A stretch of DNA of 5,658 nucleotides from JASFJH01 sp050117725 (lineage in GTDB: Bacteria > Pseudomonadota > Gammaproteobacteria > AKS1), in the NCBI GenBank assembly GCA_050117725.1, contig JASFME010000151.1, positions 1 to 5,658 of the forward strand, read 5' to 3'. The position numbers were made by a program, and so were the translations under genes. The notes beneath the pieces were generated by a model, which worked only from the letters and a program-made list of their open reading frames with translations, had not been told where the DNA came from and searched no databases. Below, one piece after another: positions 1-5,658 of the stretch; the first letter of the stretch is position 1, and each line of letters begins with the position of its first letter.

Positions 1-1
1 G

Positions 2-490
2 ATCATGTTACTGCTACTCACCATTATTGGCGTTACCTCGATGCAGACCACGACGCTCGAGGAAAAAATGGCCGGCAACATGCACGAGTACCACCTCGCC
101 TTCCAGTCCGCCGAAGCTGCCCTGCGCGAAGGCGAAAAATACCTCGAAGATACCGCGCTCATCACGACCGACAGCACGGACGGCATCCATGACCGTGGTG
201 ATGCTCCCTTGCCACTGGATGAATCAACCTGGACGGACACGGCGCAATGGCGCGATGTCAGTAGTGTGCTGGATGGCCTGCAGGGCAGCGCAGGATACAG
301 TATCGAGAAGATCGGCACCGTGTCCAAGTCAACCGGTAAAAACGTCGGTTTTACCCAGAATTACGCCTCGAACGAGGGCGGCGATGTCACAGGTTGGCGG
401 GTCGTGGCCTGGGGCAAGGGGCGTAACGACACGGTCAAGGTCGTACTGTCGAGCTATTTCGGCAAGAAGACCTTCGAGAATGCGAACTAA
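2..490 (+). CDS. pilX: Type IV pilus minor pilin PilX, C-terminal part (5' end cut by window)
   Basis: This is a minor pilin of the type IV pilus, held in the inner membrane before assembly and then part of the tip-located priming complex. The reading frame is already open at base 2 and begins inside a hydrophobic stretch (IMLLLLTIIGVTS). The first ATG (base 5) therefore lies within the N-terminal helix and is not the real start. The leader peptide, prepilin peptidase site and roughly the first ten mature residues lie upstream of the window. The helix is followed by the PilX hallmark: MQTTTLEEKMAGN, then a segment containing AFQSAEAALREGE. The rest is a soluble domain ending in a beta-rich tail (GWRVVAWGKGR, VKVVLSSYF). 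About 162 residues are visible, with no cysteine. It is followed by pilY1 45 bases downstream, the usual partner order. The family call is strong from motif and context; the exact start cannot be given. Confidence 0.92.
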   Translation: MMLLLLTIIGVTSMQTTTLEEKMAGNMHEYHLAFQSAEAALREGEKYLEDTALITTDSTDGIHDRGDAPLPLDESTWTDTAQWRDVSSVLDGLQGSAGYSIEKIGTVSKSTGKNVGFTQNYASNEGGDVTGWRVVAWGKGRNDTVKVVLSSYFGKKTFENAN

Positions 491-507
491 AGCTGGATAT
501 AGACTTG

Positions 508-522
508 GCCGTACGAGACGGC
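508..522 (+). other. Small hairpin just upstream of the pilY1 ribosome binding site
   Basis: A perfect 5-bp inverted repeat, GCCGT (508-512) and ACGGC (518-522), encloses a 5-base loop. It sits in the pilX-pilY1 gap and abuts the pilY1 Shine-Dalgarno sequence. There is no T-run after it, so it is not a terminator. It could influence ribosome access or protect an mRNA end, but a stem this short could also arise by chance. Confidence 0.3.
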
Positions 523-523
523 A

Positions 524-530
524 AAGGTGG
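524..530 (+). promoter_or_regulatory. Ribosome binding site of pilY1
   Basis: AAGGTGG closely resembles the Shine-Dalgarno consensus and ends 5 bases before the ATG at 536. An in-frame GTG at 527 lies inside this motif and would have no binding site of its own, so the ATG at 536 is the preferred start. Confidence 0.75.
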
Positions 531-535
531 TTGTC

Positions 536-3500
536 ATGAAGACAAAACAAACACTGAAACAACTTTCAACCAGCCTGCTGGCCGCAAGCGTCATTTCGGC
601 GCCCACAGTGTTGAACGCCGCACCGGGCACGGTCGCGACACAGCCGCTGTTCACGCAGAACGCGGTCGACCCGAACGTCATGTTGGTTATCGATGACTCG
701 AGCAGCATGGACTTCGAGGTGCTGTTTACCACGAACGACGGCGCGCTGTACTGGGATGACGACAATGACACCTTCCACGCGCTCGGTGACGGTGTCACCA
801 CGAGCGACGACAAGTACGTCTACCTGTTCCCGAACGGCAGTGGCTTCGCTGATGGCAAGCGTCAAAACACGGATGCCAACGATCACTTTGCCATCCCGCC
901 GTTCATCCAGTACGCCTACGCGCGCAGTCCGGCCTACAACAAGGCCTACTATGACCCGGATGTCACCTATACCCCGTGGACAGACTACAGTGGTCAGAGC
1001 TTTGGCGATATTACCGCAACCGCAGCCCCTGCCGACCCGGCGCGTGGCGCAGACAACTTCGACCTTACAAGCAATATCCTTGACTCGTACTACTCAACCG
1101 ACGAGGTCTTCCGTGTGCAGGAAGGCATGGCCATCCCGAAAGGGCAGCGTTTCAACTACCAGGGCACTACCTACACATATGTCGGCGGTAGTGATGGTTA
1201 TGTGGGTTCGGGTCAACTGATCACTGGCGAAACCGGGATCGGTGTCGAGTATAACCCTGCAACCTATTATACCGTCGTCAGTTCGGGCTCCTACGCGGTC
1301 AAGGATGGTAGCGGTGCAAACGTGAGTGGTGACTGCGCCTCACCAGACCCGAGCCACTACGGTTACTTCGAGGATCGTCCCTCCGACTTCAACCCCCAAG
1401 GCTCCAATACGGCCGTCGCCCTCGCCCCGGACGGTCAATGCCTTGAGGCGCATGTTATTGCCGCCGGTACGGACGAGATGCAGAACTTCGCCAACTGGTT
1501 CAGTTACTACCGCAAGCGCCACCTTGCCACCCGCGGTGGACTGACGTCCGCACTTGACAACATAACCGGCATCCGGGTGGGCATGTTTACCATCAACGAT
1601 CTCGGCACAGTCACGATGCGCGACTTCGACACGCAAAAAGACACGGTATTCAGCCAGATTTATTCCGAAGAAGTCAGTGGTGGCACACCGAACCGCCAGG
1701 CCCTCTATCATGCCGGCGAACAATACGATACCAACACGAACATCGTCACCGACGAGTGCCAGAAGAATTTCACCCTCATGTTCACCGATGGTTATGCCAG
1801 CCTTGGAGGTACCCTGCCAACCCCCGGCAATGCAGATGGCGATGATGGCGAACCCTACGCCGATACTATCAGTAATACACTGGCTGATATTGCCATGGAT
1901 TATTACGAAACCCGTCTGCGTAGCAGTGACTTTGCCGCCGGCGAGGTGCCAATATCCGATCAATGCGATGTCAGCCCGGTTGATCCGCAACTCGACTGTA
2001 ATGATGACCTGCACATGGTGACCTACACGGTCGGCCTCGGTGCACAGGGCACGATCTTCAATAACGCAGCCGTCAGCCCCTTCTATGATGAAGTCGCCGA
2101 TGTATACAGCACGCCAGTGACCTGGCCTGACGTGAACACGGCGCGTGACCCGCGCCAGATCGATGATCTCTATCATGCTGCCGTGAATGGCCGTGGTGAA
2201 ATGTACAATGCCGCGACCCCGGCCGACCTTGCCGACGAACTCGACACCGCGCTGAAATCGATTACCTCGCAAACCGGCTCGGCCTCGGCGGTGGCGTTTA
2301 ACACGAGCGTCCTCAGCACCGGCAGTGTCGTGTACCAGGCGCGCTTTAATACCGACAAATGGCGTGGCCAGTTGCTCTCCTTCGACCTTGATTCCGGCAC
2401 GGGCGCTGTCGACGCCACGGCCAACTGGGACGCAGGTGACCTCCTGCCGGCTGCCGATTCACGCGTCATCCTGACCTATAACCCGGATGCCGATGACAAT
2501 GTGGGGGTCACCTTTACAGCCAGCACGAATAGCGACCTGTCCGACTCAAGCCTGTCGGCTGCCGCGATTGCCGACCTGTCTGCCTCACTGCCGGACGGCC
2601 TGACGGCCAAGGATCGCCTTGACTACGTGCGTGGCGATCGCAGCAACGAAGGCACGGATGACAGCGGCAATTCACGTTTCCGCGTGCGCCATGACGATAC
2701 CGTGCTCGGCGATATTGTCCACTCGGCACCCGTGTTTGTCGGTGCCCCGAGCCAGGGCTGGCCGGATGGCAACGGCGCGAACGGCTTCCCGGCAAGCCCG
2801 GCAAGCTACAGTGCGTTCCAGGATGGAGATGCAACAGACCGCACATCGGTTGTGTACATCGGCGCGAATGACGGCATGCTGCATGGCTTTAATGCCGTAA
2901 CCGGCGTAGAAGTTCTCGGCTATATCCCGAACTCGGTGTATTCGAGCAGCGCCAACGAGGGCCTGCACTACCTGAGTGATCCGGATTACCAGCACATGTA
3001 CTATGTCGATGGTACGCCAACGATATCGGATGCCTATACACCGGGACGTAACAGCGACGGCACACAGTCCGGAACGGCTTGGCGCACCGTGCTCGTCGGG
3101 ACGCTACGTGGTGGCGGTCAGGGCGTCTATGCACTCGATGTCACCACACCCGGAAACTTCAGTTCGACAGATGGCAGCGCTGCTTCAACCGTGTTGTGGG
3201 AATTCACGAGTGCGGATGACGCGGACCTCGGTGATACCTTCTCACGTCCCACGATCGTGCCGACCAATGCCACCGATGGCAGTGGCAACCTGCGCTGGGC
3301 CGCGATCCTCGGTAACGGCTACAACAGCGGCAGTAACACGCCGACTGCGGGTGACTGCTCCGCCAAGCTGTTCATCCTGTTCCTCGATGGCGGCCTCGAC
3401 GGGGAGTGGACCCTGGGCACCGACTACCTGAAAATCGATACTGCTACAGGTGATGCCGATGACTGTAACGGTCTGTCCACGCCACGCGTCGTCGATATCG

Positions 3501-4441
3501 ACAGTAATGCGATCGCCGATCTCGTTTATGCCGGTGACCTGCATGGCAACCTGTGGGCCTTCGACCTGTGCAATGCCGATAACCAGGGCACCTGCCAGGG
3601 CAGCGGCTGGGGTGTGAAATACGATGATGGTGCTAATCCAACACCGGCAATAGCGCCGTTGTTCACGGCAAAAGATGCGAGCGGCAATCGCCAGCCGATT
3701 ACTGTCGCGCCGACCGTGATCTCGCACCCGACGATCTTCTCCACCGGCTTTGATCCGAATGTGCTCGTGCTGTTTGGCACCGGCCAGTACATCGTTGACG
3801 GCGACAAGAGCGATCCGGTCTCCGCCAGCAACCCGCAAAACACGTACTACGGTGTCTGGGATCGTGGCGATGCCCAGCTGCTTCGCGCCAATCTCATGCA
3901 GCAGGTGTTCGAGAGCGGCTACGGCGCCGGTGCCGACATCCGCGTCACGGGTACGGATGAACCGGACTACACTGCCGCCAATTTCGCCAACCGTGAATAT
4001 GGCTGGTACCTCGACCTGCCGGATACGAGCGAGGCTGACAACAGCGCGACCGGTGCCCCGGAGCGCGTGGTCGTGAACTCGGTCGTCGTCGGTGATATCG
4101 TATTCTTTAACACGCTCGTGCCGACTGCCAATGGTTGTGACGTGGGTGGTTACGGCTATCTCATGTCCCTACTGGCGAAGAATGGCGGACGCCCCGATGA
4201 TTCGGTTTTCGATGCCAACAATGATGGCAGTATCAATGACTCGGATCTCGTCACCGTCGGCGACGACAGCGTGGCCGCAGTTGGCGAGAAGTTCGAGGAA
4301 GGCATCGTCTCCGAGCCGAGCTTCCTCAGTGACAACCGCTACGTCTCGACGAGTAAGGGTGATATCGAGAAAGATGAAACCGAGCCACCAGGTACTGCTG
4401 AAATCGGCCGCTACTCGTGGCAGGAAATTCGCGCCGAATAA
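536..4441 (+). CDS. pilY1: Type IV pilus tip adhesin / mechanosensor PilY1 (PilC family)
   Basis: Large secreted protein that rides on the minor-pilin complex at the pilus tip. In known members it promotes pilus extension, adhesion and surface sensing. The ATG at 536 gives 1301 residues, somewhat longer than the roughly 1160 I recall for the P. aeruginosa protein. Residues 1-28 form a signal peptide (basic start, hydrophobic core, likely cut after VLNA). A vWA module follows: MIDAS D-x-S-x-S at D53, S55, S57 (LVIDDSSSM), a long insert including the PilY1-type YYDPDVTYTPW (138-148), a GGTPNRQAL element with T384, and FTDG with D418. The module ends near residue 570. The C-terminal half is the PilC-type beta-propeller: LGDIVHSAPVFVG near 723, YIGANDGMLHGF (774-785), GTLRGGGQGVYALD (855-868), a calcium loop DIDSNAIAD (987-995) followed by YAGDLHGNLWAFD, and LFGTGQY (1079-1085). 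A second, EF-hand-like loop lies at 1226-1237. An RGD is present at 699-701. There are ten cysteines, consistent with disulfides outside the cytoplasm. The protein is very Asp-rich. Family assignment is very secure; calcium and ligand roles are inferred. Confidence 0.96.
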   Translation: MKTKQTLKQLSTSLLAASVISAPTVLNAAPGTVATQPLFTQNAVDPNVMLVIDDSSSMDFEVLFTTNDGALYWDDDNDTFHALGDGVTTSDDKYVYLFPNGSGFADGKRQNTDANDHFAIPPFIQYAYARSPAYNKAYYDPDVTYTPWTDYSGQSFGDITATAAPADPARGADNFDLTSNILDSYYSTDEVFRVQEGMAIPKGQRFNYQGTTYTYVGGSDGYVGSGQLITGETGIGVEYNPATYYTVVSSGSYAVKDGSGANVSGDCASPDPSHYGYFEDRPSDFNPQGSNTAVALAPDGQCLEAHVIAAGTDEMQNFANWFSYYRKRHLATRGGLTSALDNITGIRVGMFTINDLGTVTMRDFDTQKDTVFSQIYSEEVSGGTPNRQALYHAGEQYDTNTNIVTDECQKNFTLMFTDGYASLGGTLPTPGNADGDDGEPYADTISNTLADIAMDYYETRLRSSDFAAGEVPISDQCDVSPVDPQLDCNDDLHMVTYTVGLGAQGTIFNNAAVSPFYDEVADVYSTPVTWPDVNTARDPRQIDDLYHAAVNGRGEMYNAATPADLADELDTALKSITSQTGSASAVAFNTSVLSTGSVVYQARFNTDKWRGQLLSFDLDSGTGAVDATANWDAGDLLPAADSRVILTYNPDADDNVGVTFTASTNSDLSDSSLSAAAIADLSASLPDGLTAKDRLDYVRGDRSNEGTDDSGNSRFRVRHDDTVLGDIVHSAPVFVGAPSQGWPDGNGANGFPASPASYSAFQDGDATDRTSVVYIGANDGMLHGFNAVTGVEVLGYIPNSVYSSSANEGLHYLSDPDYQHMYYVDGTPTISDAYTPGRNSDGTQSGTAWRTVLVGTLRGGGQGVYALDVTTPGNFSSTDGSAASTVLWEFTSADDADLGDTFSRPTIVPTNATDGSGNLRWAAILGNGYNSGSNTPTAGDCSAKLFILFLDGGLDGEWTLGTDYLKIDTATGDADDCNGLSTPRVVDIDSNAIADLVYAGDLHGNLWAFDLCNADNQGTCQGSGWGVKYDDGANPTPAIAPLFTAKDASGNRQPITVAPTVISHPTIFSTGFDPNVLVLFGTGQYIVDGDKSDPVSASNPQNTYYGVWDRGDAQLLRANLMQQVFESGYGAGADIRVTGTDEPDYTAANFANREYGWYLDLPDTSEADNSATGAPERVVVNSVVVGDIVFFNTLVPTANGCDVGGYGYLMSLLAKNGGRPDDSVFDANNDGSINDSDLVTVGDDSVAAVGEKFEEGIVSEPSFLSDNRYVSTSKGDIEKDETEPPGTAEIGRYSWQEIRAE

Positions 4442-4451
4442 GACAACGAAT

Positions 4452-4457
4452 GAGGTG
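4452..4457 (+). promoter_or_regulatory. Ribosome binding site of pilE
   Basis: GAGGTG is fully complementary to the 16S rRNA 3' end core and lies 8 bases before the ATG at 4466. It falls in the 24-base gap after the pilY1 stop, so pilE has its own strong initiation signal while being co-transcribed. I see no clear promoter in the gap. Confidence 0.75.
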
Positions 4458-4465
4458 TTCAACTG

Positions 4466-4873
4466 ATGTCAGTCAAACAACGTGGTTTTACCCTGCTCGA
4501 GCTGATGATCGCGCTCGCCATCCTCGCGATTATTGTCAGCGTCGCGATTCCATCCTACCAGGACCAGATTCGCAAGGCGCGACGCGCCGATGGCCGCGGT
4601 GCACTGCTCGATGCGGCACAGGCACTGGAGCGCTGCAATACGATTAATGGCAGCTACAACCATGCCAGTTGCGGTAATAACGTGGTACCGAGCGACTCGC
4701 TGGATAATCATTACGCCATCGCGATAACGGCAATTACGCCGTCATCGTTTACCCTGAGTGCCACAGCACAGGGAACGCAGGCTGAAGATACGAATTGCGC
4801 GACACTGACCCTGACCAATACCGGCGTAAAGACGCCGGATCCTGCTACGGACACGAACCGTTGCTGGGAGTAA
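4466..4873 (+). CDS. pilE: Type IV pilus minor pilin PilE
   Basis: Small type IV pilin of 135 residues, usual for this family, made as a prepilin and inserted in the inner membrane before joining the pilus tip complex. The leader is short (MSVKQRG). The prepilin peptidase site is Gly7-Phe8, giving a mature protein that starts FTLLE, with the conserved Glu at mature position 5 (E12). Residues 8-31 are the hydrophobic helix ending in IPSY, followed by the amphipathic part (YQDQIRKARRADGRGALLDAA). Four cysteines lie at 57, 69, 111 and 133. The C111 to C133 pair with terminal CW resembles the D-region disulfide loop of PilE/ComP-type pilins; C57-C69 could form a second bridge. The position after pilY1 and before ispH supports minor pilin PilE rather than the major pilin. 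The Neisseria major pilin shares the symbol pilE but is a different protein. The start is fixed by the ribosome binding site and the leader length. Confidence 0.93.
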   Translation: MSVKQRGFTLLELMIALAILAIIVSVAIPSYQDQIRKARRADGRGALLDAAQALERCNTINGSYNHASCGNNVVPSDSLDNHYAIAITAITPSSFTLSATAQGTQAEDTNCATLTLTNTGVKTPDPATDTNRCWE

Positions 4874-4889
4874 ACCCTTGCCGGGCAGG

Positions 4890-5658
4890 TTAATTACCGG
4901 CCTTCAGTTCTTTCGGCAAGGTAAACGTCACCGTTTCCCGTTCACCTGAAGCCTCGGCTGCCGTTTCGGCACCGAGGCTTTTCAGTCTGGCAATCACCTG
5001 TTCGACCAGCACTTCCGGCGCCGAGGCCCCGGCGGTCACGCCGATATTATCGATACCCTGCAACCAGTCCGGCTGGATATCATCCGGGCCGTCAATGAGA
5101 TATGCCGTCACGCCCTGTTTTTCCGCGATCTCGCGCAGGCGATTCGAATTCGAACTGTTCGGTGAACCGACCACGAGCACCAGCTCAGACTGGCCCGCCA
5201 GTTTCTTCACCGCGTCCTGGCGATTTTGCGTGGCGTAGCAGATATCATCCTTCCTCGGCCCGAGGATCGCCGGGAAGCGTGCCTTCAGGGCATCGATGAT
5301 GGCGGCCGTATCATCCATGGACAGCGTCGTTTGGGTGACAAACGCGATGTGTTCGGGATCGCTGACCGCCAGCGCCGCGACATCATCGACCGTTTCGACG
5401 AGATACATGGCCGGCCCCGCATCTGCCGCGTACTGGCCCATCGTACCTTCGACCTCGGGATGGCCGGCATGGCCGATCAACACGACTTCCCGGCCGGCCT
5501 GCGCATGTCGCGCGACTTCAAGATGCACCTTCGTGACGAGCGGACAGGTTGCATCGAACACACGCAGGCCACGCCGTTCCGCGTCCTGGCGCACCGCTTG
5601 CGCGACACCGTGCGCACTGAAGATCACGGTGGCACCGGCCGGCACCTCGTCGAGTTCC
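4890..5658 (-). CDS. ispH: 4-hydroxy-3-methylbut-2-enyl diphosphate reductase IspH (LytB), 5' end cut by window
   Basis: Last enzyme of the MEP isoprenoid pathway: a cytoplasmic [4Fe-4S] protein that reductively removes the hydroxyl of HMBPP to give IPP and DMAPP. The frame stays open to the window edge. The visible part begins ELDEVPAG, so the GTG codon at 5645-5643 is an internal valine and not a start. About 255 residues are seen. By comparison with the roughly 316-residue E. coli enzyme as I remember it, about 58 N-terminal residues, including the first cluster cysteine (C12), are outside. Conserved elements in order, with E. coli numbers: SAHGV (H74), DATCPLVTKVH (second cluster cysteine C96), GHAGHPEVEGT (H124 and catalytic E126), TQTTLS (T167), DDICYAT (third cluster cysteine C197), NSSNSNRL (S225, N227), TAGASAPE (S269), and a terminal FTLPKEL. 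All visible active-site residues are present, so it should be functional. It converges on pilE with 16 bases between stop codons. Its promoter is outside the window. Confidence 0.97.
   Translation of the reverse strand, partial: ELDEVPAGATVIFSAHGVAQAVRQDAERRGLRVFDATCPLVTKVHLEVARHAQAGREVVLIGHAGHPEVEGTMGQYAADAGPAMYLVETVDDVAALAVSDPEHIAFVTQTTLSMDDTAAIIDALKARFPAILGPRKDDICYATQNRQDAVKKLAGQSELVLVVGSPNSSNSNRLREIAEKQGVTAYLIDGPDDIQPDWLQGIDNIGVTAGASAPEVLVEQVIARLKSLGAETAAEASGERETVTFTLPKELKAGN
4949..4982 (+). terminator. Probable rho-independent terminator of the pil operon, inside the ispH coding region
   Basis: A 9-bp arm AAGCCTCGG (4949-4957) pairs with CCGAGGCTT (4972-4980). After one bulged C (4958), TGCCG (4959-4963) pairs with CGGCA (4967-4971) around a TTT loop. 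This makes 14 pairs in total, with TTTT at 4979-4982 at the 3' side on the + strand. It begins 76 bases after the pilE stop. On the - strand the stem is followed by only two T's, so the signal is better suited to stopping pil transcription than ispH. The T-run is short, and this is inferred from sequence only. Confidence 0.62.

Noticed and set aside
5..7. ATG as the start of pilX
   Set aside because: The frame is open upstream to the window edge, and this Met lies in the middle of the hydrophobic helix. A start here would lack the leader and cleavage site.
335..355. 7-bp inverted repeat GGTAAAA / TTTTACC with a 7-base loop
   Set aside because: It is inside the pilX coding region, AT-rich and weak, with no T-run after it and no gene boundary nearby. 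Chance is the simplest explanation.
527..529. GTG as the start of pilY1
   Set aside because: It falls inside the Shine-Dalgarno sequence of the ATG at 536 and adds only three residues before a normal signal peptide.
693..1220. Open frame of 175 codons on the plus strand in another phase
   Set aside because: Its translation is dominated by Thr, Arg, Ser and Pro, typical of a frame-shifted reading of a GC-rich gene, and it overlaps the MIDAS-bearing part of PilY1.
1340..2272. Long open frame of 310 codons on the minus strand
   Set aside because: It lies fully inside pilY1, opposite the well-conserved vWA region, has no recognisable domain and reads as repetitive, low-information protein. Long antisense frames are common in GC-rich genes with biased codons.
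3242..3838. Open frame of 198 codons on the minus strand
   Set aside because: It is antisense to the conserved PilY1 propeller and shows no family motif, so it is best explained as a codon-bias shadow.
4880..4901. Inverted repeat GCCGG / CCGGC across the pilE-ispH gap as a terminator
   Set aside because: There are only 5 pairs around a 12-base loop and no T-run on either strand. The hairpin at 4949-4982 is a far better candidate.

Overview
The window is the downstream end of a type IV pilus minor-pilin operon, followed by a convergent isoprenoid-biosynthesis gene. In order it holds the 3' part of pilX (+), complete pilY1 (+), complete pilE (+), and the 3' two-thirds or more of ispH/lytB (-). 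As I recall it, the order pilX-pilY1-(pilY2)-pilE next to ispH is that of Pseudomonas aeruginosa and related bacteria. Together with the moderately high GC content and an IspH that aligns almost without gaps to the E. coli enzyme, this suggests a gammaproteobacterium. The sequence alone does not support a genus.

Bases 1-490 encode the C-terminal part of PilX, cut by the window edge inside its N-terminal membrane helix. A 45-base gap with a small hairpin and a good Shine-Dalgarno sequence leads to pilY1 (536-4441), which encodes a secreted adhesin/mechanosensor of about 1301 residues. It has a signal peptide, a von Willebrand A (vWA) module with recognisable MIDAS elements, a PilC/PilY1-type beta-propeller with a calcium loop, and an EF-hand-like loop near the C-terminus. 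After 24 bases, pilE (4466-4873) encodes a minor pilin with a textbook prepilin peptidase site and four cysteines.

Only 16 bases separate the pilE stop from the ispH stop. A strong hairpin with a short T-run, oriented to end the pil transcript, lies inside the last codons of ispH (4949-4982). I infer that the pil operon terminates within the convergent gene.

The three pil products are known to work together: PilX, PilE and other minor pilins form a priming complex at the pilus tip, and PilY1 sits on it to promote assembly, adhesion and surface sensing. IspH makes IPP and DMAPP in the MEP pathway and is only a neighbour. I found no tRNA, rRNA, mobile element or CRISPR array, and nothing that looks like a wholly new system. 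The points most worth checking are the embedded terminator, the enlarged N-terminal half of PilY1 with its three separate sequence motifs, and the absence of pilY2.
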